Assembly (NCBI GenBank): GCA_934526125.1
Contig: CAKSZU010000002.1
Span: forward strand, 1-50,593
DNA length: 50,593 bases
Source of the DNA: an uncultured Faecalibacterium sp.
GTDB taxonomy: Bacteria > Bacillota > Clostridia > Oscillospirales > Ruminococcaceae
Reading direction: 5' to 3'
Shown here: piece by piece, positions 32,164 through 40,200 of the stretch
How the letters are laid out: each line of letters begins with the position of its first letter
Position numbering within the stretch: the first letter of the stretch is position 1
The notes under the pieces: generated by a model
Seen by the model: only the letters and a program-made list of their open reading frames with translations
Told to the model about the DNA's origin: nothing
Databases searched by the model: none
Position numbers and translations under genes: made by a program

Positions 32164-32376
32164 GGTACAGTACCTCCACTCGATCGGGTTTTCTCTATTT
32201 TAGCACGGTTTTCCGTTTCTGGGAAGCACCCGAGCCGTCTGTCCGGCATTTTGGACAAAAAGGTCAGTTCCCGTCGTTTTCTTTTCCATTTCTTTGTGCT
32301 ATACTACTTATAATAACGGATAAATATCCGAAAAATCAAAGTAAAATCCGATTCAGACGCCGAGGTGAATTTCACA

Positions 32377-34329
32377 TTGCATCATTCTTTCACGACCTTC
32401 CGGCAGGCCGACCGGACCTGGCGCGGCATCCGGGATGCGGCCCGCGCCCTGCAGCACCGCGCGTTTCCCGGGGTGCTGGCCGTTTTAGTGGTCTACAAGA
32501 TCCTGACCAATCAGGTCTTTGTGCCCGCTCTGCAAGGGCTCTGGGCGCTGACGCTCCGGGCCGCACCGGTGAACTACCTGACCAACAGCAACGCCAACCA
32601 GATCTTCACATCGCCCCCGATCCTGGGCGGGATCGTACTCATCGCGCTGCTGGCGGCGTTCTGGAACCTGTACCAGTTTTCCCTGCTCTTCCACGGGTTT
32701 GAGCTGGCCCGCCGGGGCGAAGCTTTGCGGCCCGGGCACCTGTTTTTCCAGTCTCTGCGGGACCTCCGCCACGCCCTGCGCCCCCGGAACTGGGGCATCC
32801 TGCTGTACAGCGCCCTGCTCATCCCCTGCATGGACCTGTTCCTGACTTCCAGCTGGATCACCCAGCTGGCCGTGCCGGAATATTTTCTGGGGCTCATCCG
32901 GGCACAGCCCGCCTGGCTCGCGCTCTACGGGGCCGTGCTGACCGCCGTGTTCCTGCTGAGCCTGTTCTGGGTGCTGGTGCTGCCCCTGTTCACGCTGGAA
33001 CGGATGGATCTGCCCGACGCCGTGCGCAGGAGCGTTGCCTACGCAAAACCGCGGTTCTTCCGGCTGACAGCCGTGCTGCTGCGGTGGGGCATCGGGGTGC
33101 TGGTGCAGGCGCTTCTGATCTGCTTCGGCCCCGCCGCCCTGCTGTACGGCATCGCCAGCCTGATCGGCCTGCGCAGCCACCGCGTCATGCTCCTGTTTGC
33201 CCGGGTGCTGTTCGCGGTGGTGTTCCCCTTCCTCGGGTTCCTGATGGACTGCCGGATCACCGCCGGGCAGGGCACCATTTTGCAGCTGCTCTATGACCGC
33301 CACAGCGATCTGCCGCTGGAAGCTTTGCCGGAGCCTGCCCCCGGCCGCTCCGGCAAAAAGATGCTGACAGCCACCGTGTCCGCCGGAGTCCTGCTGGTCT
33401 TTTGCGGGGCGGCCGCCGCGCTGTATGCCCTGCCGCAGGATTCGGCCCTGCTGACGGCGGTGGGCGGCGTACGCCCACTGGTCACCTTCCACCGGGGCGA
33501 CTGTTCGGTGGCCCCGGAGAACACCCTGCCCGCCTTCCGCTCGGCCATCCTCAAGGGCGGCGACCGGGTGGAACTGGATGTCCAGATGACCAGGGACGGC
33601 GTGGCCATGGTGACCCACGACACCAGCCTGAAGCGCTGCACCGGCCGGAACGCCCGGATCTACGACCTGACCTGCGCACAGGTGCAGCAGCTGGACGCCG
33701 GGCGCTGGTTCAGCCGCCGGTTTGCCGGCACGGCGGTGCCCACGCTGGAAGAGGTGCTGCGGCTCTGTCAGGGTCGCATCGGCCTGAACGTGGAGATCAA
33801 GCCCAGCGCCTCCACCCCGACGCTGGAAGCCGAGACCATCCGGCTGCTGCGCAAGTACGGTTTTGACGGGACCAACTGCGTCATCACCTCCCAGAGCTAC
33901 GAGACCCTGCACAAGGTCAAGGAGCTGGCCCCGGAGTATCCCACCGGCTATATCCTGGCCCTTGGCGTGGGCAATTACTACGACCTGCCCGACGCCGATT
34001 TCTTCAGTGTGGAGGCCAGCTTCATCACCTCCGGCATGGTCAACCAGATCCACCGCCGGGGCAAGACCATCTCCGCCTGGACCATCGTCCGGGAGAGCGA
34101 CGCTTCCCGGATGCTGGAGCTGGGGGTGGACGACCTCATCACCGACAAGCCCGACATGGTGCAGGACCTGCTGGCAAAGAACCAGAAGGCCGAGGACCCG
34201 CTGGCCGACCTGCGCGACCTGCTGAACGCCCTGCTCCACCCCGAACAGCCCGCAGATCCCGACACGCTGCCCGAGGAAAACATGGAGGACGCGGTGGAAG
34301 ACCCCGCCGAGTTCGTGGACGCGGCATAA
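32377..34329 (+). CDS. Membrane-anchored glycerophosphodiester phosphodiesterase
   Basis: About 650 aa. An N-terminal membrane domain of about eight helices (to residue about 345) is followed by a GDPD catalytic domain with HRGDCSVAPENT, ELDVQMTRDG and THDTSL, carrying the expected His, Glu and Asp residues. The last 50 residues are acidic. It should hydrolyse glycerophosphodiesters, perhaps from lipoteichoic acid or phospholipid, at the cell surface. A TTG at 32377 with GAGGTG 9 nt upstream is the best start; GTG 32365 is possible but overlaps that site. TATAAT at 32309-32314 marks a likely promoter, and CGGATA/TATCCG (32318-32331) is a hairpin in the leader. Confidence 0.87.
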   Translation: MHHSFTTFRQADRTWRGIRDAARALQHRAFPGVLAVLVVYKILTNQVFVPALQGLWALTLRAAPVNYLTNSNANQIFTSPPILGGIVLIALLAAFWNLYQFSLLFHGFELARRGEALRPGHLFFQSLRDLRHALRPRNWGILLYSALLIPCMDLFLTSSWITQLAVPEYFLGLIRAQPAWLALYGAVLTAVFLLSLFWVLVLPLFTLERMDLPDAVRRSVAYAKPRFFRLTAVLLRWGIGVLVQALLICFGPAALLYGIASLIGLRSHRVMLLFARVLFAVVFPFLGFLMDCRITAGQGTILQLLYDRHSDLPLEALPEPAPGRSGKKMLTATVSAGVLLVFCGAAAALYALPQDSALLTAVGGVRPLVTFHRGDCSVAPENTLPAFRSAILKGGDRVELDVQMTRDGVAMVTHDTSLKRCTGRNARIYDLTCAQVQQLDAGRWFSRRFAGTAVPTLEEVLRLCQGRIGLNVEIKPSASTPTLEAETIRLLRKYGFDGTNCVITSQSYETLHKVKELAPEYPTGYILALGVGNYYDLPDADFFSVEASFITSGMVNQIHRRGKTISAWTIVRESDASRMLELGVDDLITDKPDMVQDLLAKNQKAEDPLADLRDLLNALLHPEQPADPDTLPEENMEDAVEDPAEFVDAA

Positions 34330-34346
34330 ATCAGAAGACAGGAAAA

Positions 34347-34383
34347 TGCCCCCGGCCGGACTTGCAGTTTCCGGCCGGGGGCA
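34347..34383. terminator. Intrinsic terminator between the phosphodiesterase and MFS genes
   Basis: A perfect 13-bp GC stem (34347-34359, 34371-34383). The minus-strand side has a TTTT tail; the plus side is T-poor. Confidence 0.75.
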
Positions 34384-34469
34384 CTCGTTTGCACCGATCA
34401 CCAACACACAAAAAATCGGTAGCAATGCAGGGGTCCCTATGCTATAATGGAGGATGGATTCCGTTGAGG

Positions 34470-35411
34470 TCAGCCCTTTTCCTGCATGGAAGCCGTCAGC
34501 TTCCGGGCTGCAAAGACGAGGACCACAGCGAGAGCGGCGAGGATGGCAGAGCCGATATAACCGGCCACATAGGAACCGGTGCTGTCATAGAAGCTGGCGC
34601 TGATCTTCGGGCCCACAAAGGCACCGATGCCGTAGCCGATGAAGATCAGGCCGTAGTTGCGGTTGTAGTACTTCGAGCCGAACACGTTCTTGACGATGGG
34701 CGCAAAGACCACCAGCAGACCGCCGAAGGAGAAGCCCACCAGGCAGATGCAGGCAATGAAATAGGGCAGGCTCTTCGCCACCGTCAGCATGCACATGGAC
34801 AGGCCGTTGAGCGCCAGCACAAGGATCAGGGAGTTCCAGCCCTTGAGCTTGTCGTAGATGAAGCCGAACCCGATGCGGCCGCACATGTTGGCCAGGGTCA
34901 TGATGGAAACGCACATGGCTGCGGTCATGGCCGACTGCCCGATCTGGTTCTGGGCAATGGGCGACATGATGAAGGGGCCGCAGGAGGCACCGGCCTGCAC
35001 CAGACCGGAGATGGAACCGCTCTTGTCGGGGAACCACTTCAGGGCCGTGGGCAGGCAGGCCGGGTAGATGGTGCCTGCACCGGCACCGGCCAGGATGCCG
35101 TAAAACAGATACAGCTGCGGGATGGAGGAGGCAAAGCCGGTGAGGAACCAGCCTGCTGAGAAGAATACCAGGCCCAGATAGATAGCCACCCGGGGCTGCA
35201 GCTTCTCGGCCAGCAGGCCGCCCACAAAGCCCATGGCGCAGTAGACGAACATGTAGATGGTGTAGGCCATGCTGAACTCCGAGCTGCTCCAGCCGAACTG
35301 GCTGGTCAGCGGCAGGGCAAACAGGCTGAAGAAGGCGGTGGCGGAGGTGAACAGGCTCTGGATCCAAACGCCTGCAAACACACGCCAGCGGGTCATTTTT
35401 GTGATTTTCAT
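34470..35411 (-). CDS. MFS transporter (OFA/oxalate-formate type), apparently internally deleted
   Basis: 313 aa, whereas MFS proteins of this family have about 400-420 aa and 12 helices. The first five helices read normally (LYLFYGILAGAGAGTIYPA, SGSISGLVQAGASCGP). Near residue 152 (PIAQNQIGQSAMTAA) the chain jumps to what looks like the helix 7-8 region, so helix 6, the central loop and part of helix 7 are missing, without loss of frame. About ten helices remain. It lies 13 nt after the SDR gene, so it is probably cotranscribed. Function is doubtful unless the short form is a real variant. Confidence 0.8.
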   Translation of the reverse strand: MKITKMTRWRVFAGVWIQSLFTSATAFFSLFALPLTSQFGWSSSEFSMAYTIYMFVYCAMGFVGGLLAEKLQPRVAIYLGLVFFSAGWFLTGFASSIPQLYLFYGILAGAGAGTIYPACLPTALKWFPDKSGSISGLVQAGASCGPFIMSPIAQNQIGQSAMTAAMCVSIMTLANMCGRIGFGFIYDKLKGWNSLILVLALNGLSMCMLTVAKSLPYFIACICLVGFSFGGLLVVFAPIVKNVFGSKYYNRNYGLIFIGYGIGAFVGPKISASFYDSTGSYVAGYIGSAILAALAVVLVFAARKLTASMQEKG

Positions 35412-35423
35412 GGTCCGGTCTCC

Positions 35424-36200
35424 TTACTGCTGCAGGGTGCCCAGATCCAGACCCAGATCACGGCCGCTGAACTTGCCGGCGGAACGGCTGGTACCCAGCC
35501 AGAAGACCATGTCGGAGATGTCCTCCACATCCAGGAAGGGCACACCGTCGTACATCTCCTGCCAGTTCTTGAAGTCCTTGCCGGTCAGGTCGTTGATGAA
35601 CTGCACATAGCTGTCGGTCTCGCACATGGGGGTCTTGACCTTGGTGGGGCAGACGGAGTTGACCACGATGCCGGTACCCTTGAGTTCCTGCGCAAGGGTT
35701 TTGGTCAGGCCGCGGACGCCCCACTTGGCCATGCAGTAGGTGGCCAGCTTGGGGGTGCCGTACAGGCCGGAGGTAGAGGAAATGTTGATGATGCGGCCGA
35801 AGCCCTGCTTGCGCATGTAAATGGCTGCATACTTGTCGGTGCGCCAGGTGCCGATCAGGTCGATGTTGATGACCTTCTCGACCTGTGCATCGGTCAGCTC
35901 CCAGGTGTAACCGAAGTTGATGACACCGGCATTGGCGATGACCACATCGATGCGGCCGAAGGTCTCCCAGGCTTTGGCGAACAGGTTCTGCATATCCTCA
36001 TCGGAGCAGACATTGCACTTGACGGCCAGTGCTTTTGCGCCGACCGCCTCGGCCTCGGCCACCGTTGCCTTGAAGGTCTCACCCTCCGGGTCCTGCATAT
36101 CGGCCAGGACCACATCAAAGCCGTTCTGGGCATACTTCAGGGCGTGAGCCTTGCCCTGTCCCATTGCACCGCCGGTGATCAAAACCACTTTACGTTCCAT
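35424..36200 (-). CDS. Short-chain dehydrogenase/reductase (SDR)
   Basis: 258 aa classical SDR. The cofactor loop is TGGAMGQG (10-17). An Asp at the end of strand 2 (LADMQ) favours NAD+. The ANAG motif and the catalytic Ser-Tyr-Lys (ISSTSGLYG and YCMAK) are present. An oxidation or reduction of an alcohol or ketone is expected; the substrate is unknown, and a sterol or terpenoid alcohol is only a guess. GAGGAGG precedes the ATG. The divergent regulator gene at 36275 is broken. Confidence 0.9.
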   Translation of the reverse strand: MERKVVLITGGAMGQGKAHALKYAQNGFDVVLADMQDPEGETFKATVAEAEAVGAKALAVKCNVCSDEDMQNLFAKAWETFGRIDVVIANAGVINFGYTWELTDAQVEKVINIDLIGTWRTDKYAAIYMRKQGFGRIINISSTSGLYGTPKLATYCMAKWGVRGLTKTLAQELKGTGIVVNSVCPTKVKTPMCETDSYVQFINDLTGKDFKNWQEMYDGVPFLDVEDISDMVFWLGTSRSAGKFSGRDLGLDLGTLQQ

Positions 36201-36222
36201 GTTATTTTCCTCCTCGATCTCT

Positions 36223-36264
36223 GTTCGTTATTTTACAGACGAACTTTTTACAGGCATTATTATA
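36223..36264 (-). promoter_or_regulatory. Control region of the SDR-MFS operon
   Basis: TATAAT (36259-36264, minus strand) and the inverted repeat GTTCGT-N10-ACGAAC (36223-36244) lie between the SDR and LysR genes. A long-spaced repeat is consistent with a LysR-type site. The LysR start has no ribosome site. Confidence 0.5.
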
Positions 36265-36274
36265 GCCCTCCCCC

Positions 36275-36770
36275 ATGAACCTTGACCACCTGCGGTATTT
36301 TGCCGCCATTGCGCAGCTGCAGCATTACGGCAAAGCCGCCGAGCAGCTCCACGTCAGCCAGCCAAACCTGAATTATGCCATCTCCCAGCTGGAGACCAAG
36401 CTGGGGGTCCCGCTGTTTGAGAAGTCTGGCCGGAATGTCCGCCTGACACGCTACGGCAAAGAGTTTCTCCCCTCTGTCCAGCGCACACTGGAGACGCTGG
36501 ATGCCGGGACCCGCAGCATCCGGGAACTGGGGCAGAACGGCGGGCTGGTGCTTCTGGGCAGCATCCGGAAGCTGGGCACCTCGCTGGTGCCGGAGCTGAT
36601 GCGGGATTTCCGGCAGCAGGAGGAGCCTGCCGCTGGCCGTGATCTCCCTCACCGACCCGGACCCCGCCCGCACGGCCTACCTCAGCCGGCGGCGCGGCAC
36701 CCGTCTGCCCGAGGCCTCCCGCCGCTTTTACGAGTTCTGCTGCCGGAAGCTGGAAGAACCGGCTCCGTGA
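36275..36770 (+). pseudogene. LysR-family regulator remnant (internal deletion and frameshift)
   Basis: Residues 1-110 are a good LysR DNA-binding domain and linker helix (HYGKAAEQLHVSQPNLNYAISQLE). Near 36625 the frame loses sense. A second frame then gives LPLAVISLTDPDPARTAYLS and FYEFCCRKLEE, ending at TGA 36770, which looks like the end of a LysR effector domain. About 130-140 residues of effector domain are missing between the two parts. The original target was probably the divergent SDR-MFS operon. Confidence 0.75.
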
Positions 36771-36780
36771 TCCTACAGCA

Positions 36781-36828
36781 AAGTCCCCGTACCCCTGCCG
36801 GTTTTGGCAGAAGGATACGGGGACTTTT
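36781..36828. terminator. Bidirectional terminator between the LysR remnant and ecfT
   Basis: A perfect 12-bp stem (36781-36792, 36817-36828) with A-rich and T-rich flanks. Confidence 0.88.
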
Positions 36829-36846
36829 TGCGTTCTTTTACAGCCC

Positions 36847-37677
36847 TCAGACAAATGGGTTATAGAACCGGCCGAAGCGGAGGGTGACGGTCAGGCTGAT
36901 CAGCAGCAGAGCGGCACCCACGGCCAGGGCGGCGAAATCCCGCCGGGCAAAGGGGCGCTGGGTGTACCAGGTGCGCTTGCTGTTCTTGCCGAAGCCCCGC
37001 AGCTCCATGGCGTTGGAGATCGTATCGATGCGGTTCAGGCTGGTCAGGATCAGGGGCAGCAGGATGTTGACGGAGTTCTTCATCCGCTTGAAGAAGGGCT
37101 CTTTCTTGCCCAGCTCCACACCGCGGGCCTGCTGGGCCTGGCTGATGCTGTGGTAGTCCCGCTGGATGTCGGGGATGTACCGCAGGGCGATGGCCACCGA
37201 ATAGCCGACTTTGTAGGAGATGCCGATGCTGTTCAGGCTGGCGGCGAACTCGCTGGGGTCAGTGGCCGAGATGAACAGGATCGCCACCGGCAGAGCCACG
37301 AAATATTTCAGGCTGATGTTGGCCATGTAGAACAGCTGCTCCGCCGTCAGGTCATACCGCCAGAACAGGTGGCAGAGCACCGTGCGGGTGCCGTAGAGGG
37401 TGGTGCCCTGATTGGGGTCGAACAGGAAGATGAACAGGTTGTTCAGCAGCAGAAATACCAGCATGAAGATCATCATGAACCGGACTTCGCGGAACCGGAT
37501 CTTGCTGAGCCGGAACGCCAGCAGGCTGACTGCCAGAAGCCCCAGCAGCACCCAGGTGTTGTAGGTGATCATGCTGGCAAAGGTGAACAGCAGGAAAAAC
37601 GCCAGCTTGGTGGTGCCGGTCATCTTGTGGATCACGCTCTCCCGCGGGAGATAATTCAGCACAGTCTTAGCGGCCAT
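36847..37677 (-). CDS. ecfT: ECF transporter transmembrane component
   Basis: 276 aa. Five or six helices with the cytoplasmic coupling motifs AQQARGVELGKK and AMELRGFGKN (the two Ala-Arg-Gly type signatures that dock on the ATPases). It links the ATPases to the substrate-binding component. The start overlaps the EcfA end by 11 nt. Confidence 0.92.
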   Translation of the reverse strand: MAAKTVLNYLPRESVIHKMTGTTKLAFFLLFTFASMITYNTWVLLGLLAVSLLAFRLSKIRFREVRFMMIFMLVFLLLNNLFIFLFDPNQGTTLYGTRTVLCHLFWRYDLTAEQLFYMANISLKYFVALPVAILFISATDPSEFAASLNSIGISYKVGYSVAIALRYIPDIQRDYHSISQAQQARGVELGKKEPFFKRMKNSVNILLPLILTSLNRIDTISNAMELRGFGKNSKRTWYTQRPFARRDFAALAVGAALLLISLTVTLRFGRFYNPFV

Positions 37678-39388
37678 TCTCTCTCACCTCCCGGTCCTGA
37701 TCGATAAAGCGTTCAACAAACTCCTGCGCGGGCGCAATGCCGCACCGGTTGGCCAGGGTATAAAGGCTGGTCTCCTTCAGGGCGGCATGTTCCACCAGTG
37801 CCGGGTCGCACAGCACGGCGGCGGCCGTCCGGTCCGCGATCAGCTGTCCGTCGCAGAAAACAAGGGCCCGCTTCGTGTATTCCAGCATCAGGTGCATATC
37901 GTGGGTGATCATGACCACCGTGACGCCCCGGGCGTTGAGCCCCCGCAGGAACTCCATGATATCGGTGTAGTGCCGGAAATCCTGCCCGGCGGTGGGCTCG
38001 TCCAGAAGGATCAGCTCCGGGTCCTGCACCAGCACACTGGCAATGGTGACCCGCTTTTTCTGGCCGAAGCTCAGGGCCGAGACCGGCCAGTTGCGGAAGG
38101 GATACAGCCCGCAGACCTTCAGGGTGGATTCCACCTTTTCCCGGATCTGCTCCTCGGTCAGGCCCGAGCGCTGCAGGCCCAGGGCCACTTCGTCGTAGAT
38201 CATGGTCTTGGAGATCATCTGGTTGGGATTCTGCATCACATAGCCGATATGCTTTGCCCGGCTGCGGATGTTCTCCCCGGCCAGCGAGCGTCCGTTGAGG
38301 AAGATCTCGCCCGCGTCCGGTGTCTCGAAGCCGCAGATCAGCTTGGAGAGGGTGGATTTGCCCGCGCCGTTCCGGCCCACGATGCTGACCATCTCGCCTT
38401 TTCCGATGGCGAAGCTGACATTCCGCAGGGTCTGCTGCCCTTTCTGGTAGCCGAAGCTCAGGTCCCGCACTTCCAGCAGGGGTTCCGGGGCAGGCTGTGC
38501 CGCAGGGGCCGGGCGGGCGGTGAACCAGCCGTGCAGCTTCTGCGCATCCGCCGGTTCCAGCACAAGGCTGTCCACATGGGCAGGGTGCTTTTCAGGGGTG
38601 ATCTCCACCCCGGCATACCGCAGGGCGGTCAGGTACAGCGGCTCCCGGATGCCGTTCTCGGCCAGAAGGCTGCCGCTGAGCAGTTCGTCCGGGTGCAGGT
38701 CGGCCAGGATGGTGCCCTCGTTCACCAGAACGATCCGGTCCACGTTCCGCCACAGCACGTCCTCCAGACGGTGTTCGATGATCAGGACGGTGGTGTCGGT
38801 CTTTTTCTGGATCTCGTCGATCAGCTCGATGGCCTGCTTGCCGGCGGCGGGGTCGAGGTTGGCCAGCGGCTCGTCAAAAAGCAGGATCTTCACCTGATCC
38901 ACCATGACGCCTGCCAGGCTCACCCGCTGCTTCTGCCCGCCGGAAAGCTCGTGGGGCGCATAGCCCAGATGGTTCTCGATGCCCACCAGCTCTGCCGCGC
39001 GGCGGGTGATGGCATGCATCTCGTCCTGCGGGGTACAGCTGTTTTCCAGCGCAAAGGCGATGTCCTCGCCCACGGTCAGGCCGATGAACTGACCGTCCGG
39101 GTCCTGCAGCACGGTGCCCACATGGGCCGAAAGCTCAAAGATGCTGCTGTGGGGGGCATCCACCCCGTCCACCGTCAGGGTGCCGCTGCACTCGCCCGGG
39201 TTGGAGAAGGGGTTCAGGCCGTTGATGCATCCGGCCAGTGTGCTTTTGCCGCTGCCGGACGGCCCCGCGATGAGTACCCGCTCGCCGGGGTAGATGTCCA
39301 GATCGATGCCGGTCAGGGTGGGGCGCTTCTGGGCCCGGTACTGGAAGGAAAAGTTCCGGAAAGAGATGATGGGACTGCGTTCTGCCAT
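37667..39388 (-). CDS. ECF transporter ATP-binding protein, two ABC domains fused
   Basis: 573 aa with two complete ATPases. Domain 1: Walker A GPSGSGKST, signature LSGGQKQRVSLAG, Walker B ILLFDEPLANLD. Domain 2: Walker A GRNGAGKST, signature LSFGQKKRVTIAS, Walker B LILLDEPTAG. This corresponds to EcfA and EcfA' in one chain (YkoD-like). It powers uptake by the S and T components on either side. Confidence 0.93.
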   Translation of the reverse strand: MAERSPIISFRNFSFQYRAQKRPTLTGIDLDIYPGERVLIAGPSGSGKSTLAGCINGLNPFSNPGECSGTLTVDGVDAPHSSIFELSAHVGTVLQDPDGQFIGLTVGEDIAFALENSCTPQDEMHAITRRAAELVGIENHLGYAPHELSGGQKQRVSLAGVMVDQVKILLFDEPLANLDPAAGKQAIELIDEIQKKTDTTVLIIEHRLEDVLWRNVDRIVLVNEGTILADLHPDELLSGSLLAENGIREPLYLTALRYAGVEITPEKHPAHVDSLVLEPADAQKLHGWFTARPAPAAQPAPEPLLEVRDLSFGYQKGQQTLRNVSFAIGKGEMVSIVGRNGAGKSTLSKLICGFETPDAGEIFLNGRSLAGENIRSRAKHIGYVMQNPNQMISKTMIYDEVALGLQRSGLTEEQIREKVESTLKVCGLYPFRNWPVSALSFGQKKRVTIASVLVQDPELILLDEPTAGQDFRHYTDIMEFLRGLNARGVTVVMITHDMHLMLEYTKRALVFCDGQLIADRTAAAVLCDPALVEHAALKETSLYTLANRCGIAPAQEFVERFIDQDREVRENGR

Positions 39389-39420
39389 GGGTTCGGTACC
39401 TCAGCTGTTTCAATCAAAAA

Positions 39421-39457
39421 AGCCCTTCCAGCGGCCGGGCGGCACAGATGGAAGGGC
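39421..39457 (-). terminator. Terminator or attenuator between ECF S and A genes
   Basis: Stem GCCCTTCCA/TGGAAGGGC (39449-39457 with 39422-39430) followed by six T residues, inside what should be one operon. Partial readthrough would lower ATPase relative to S component. Confidence 0.75.
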
Positions 39458-39474
39458 CGGACTTCATGCGGGGA

Positions 39475-40026
39475 TCACTCCTGATCCAGAGAGCCTTTCT
39501 TGGCGATGGTCCTGGTATAGGCCAGCACCAGCAGGCCGCCCACCACCACAGCAGTGATGATGTTGGAGACGGCAGCGAATGCACCCTGTGCAAAGACCTT
39601 CTTGGCGGGCTCGGCATAGATCAGGATGTCCAGCACGGGGGCCACCACGATCCAGGCCAGCAGATGGGCCACGATGTTGGCGGCTGCAAAGGCGGCCACT
39701 TTCTTCTTGCCGAATTCGCCCTCCTGCAGGTCCAGCTTCTTGGAGAACAGGCCCACCACAACGCCCACGAAGGCCGATGCGATGACCCAGCTCCACCAGG
39801 GGCTGCCGCCCCAGGACAGGTCGATGAGGGTATGGCCGATGAAGCCGATCAGGCCGCCGGCCACAGGGCCGTACATGGCGGCCAGCAGGGCCAGCACGGC
39901 GTACTGCAGGCTGATGTTGGTGTTGGGCACCGGGCTGGGGATCGCCACAAAGCGGCCCAGGACAAAGAACAGTGCCGCGCCGATGCCGACGGCAACGAAG
40001 GTCTTGATATTGTTGTTGTTTTTCAT
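39475..40026 (-). CDS. ECF transporter substrate-specific component (UPF0397 family)
   Basis: 183 aa, about five or six helices. The N-terminus (GALFFVLGRF-type, then PSPVPNTNISLQYAVLALLA) and GSPWWSWVI are characteristic of UPF0397. It binds an unknown vitamin-like solute. The start is ATG 40026 (MKNNNNIK); an upstream opening to 40137 is not used. Consensus promoter at 40084-40113. No known vitamin riboswitch was recognised in the leader of about 50 nt. Confidence 0.9.
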   Translation of the reverse strand: MKNNNNIKTFVAVGIGAALFFVLGRFVAIPSPVPNTNISLQYAVLALLAAMYGPVAGGLIGFIGHTLIDLSWGGSPWWSWVIASAFVGVVVGLFSKKLDLQEGEFGKKKVAAFAAANIVAHLLAWIVVAPVLDILIYAEPAKKVFAQGAFAAVSNIITAVVVGGLLVLAYTRTIAKKGSLDQE

Positions 40027-40083
40027 ATTCCTACGCTCCTCTTTTGTTCCGCAGAATGCGGAGATTCGTTCAAGGCAATTGTC

Positions 40084-40113
40084 AGTATACGACACAGCGG
40101 GAACCCTTGTCAA
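40084..40113 (-). promoter_or_regulatory. Promoter of the ECF operon
   Basis: Minus-strand TTGACA (40108-40113), 18 nt, TATACT (40084-40089). Confidence 0.75.
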
Positions 40114-40134
40114 TGGACAAACGGCGCTGTTTGT

Positions 40135-40179
40135 CAAAAAACGCCCGCTTCCGGCATCTTCCGATCCAAAAGCGGGCGT
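40135..40179 (-). terminator. Intrinsic terminator after the surface-protein gene
   Basis: ACGCCCGCTT/AAGCGGGCGT stem (40141-40150, 40170-40179) followed by six T residues on the minus strand. Confidence 0.88.
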
Positions 40180-40200
40180 TTCAGGCGATTTTTCCGGGGG

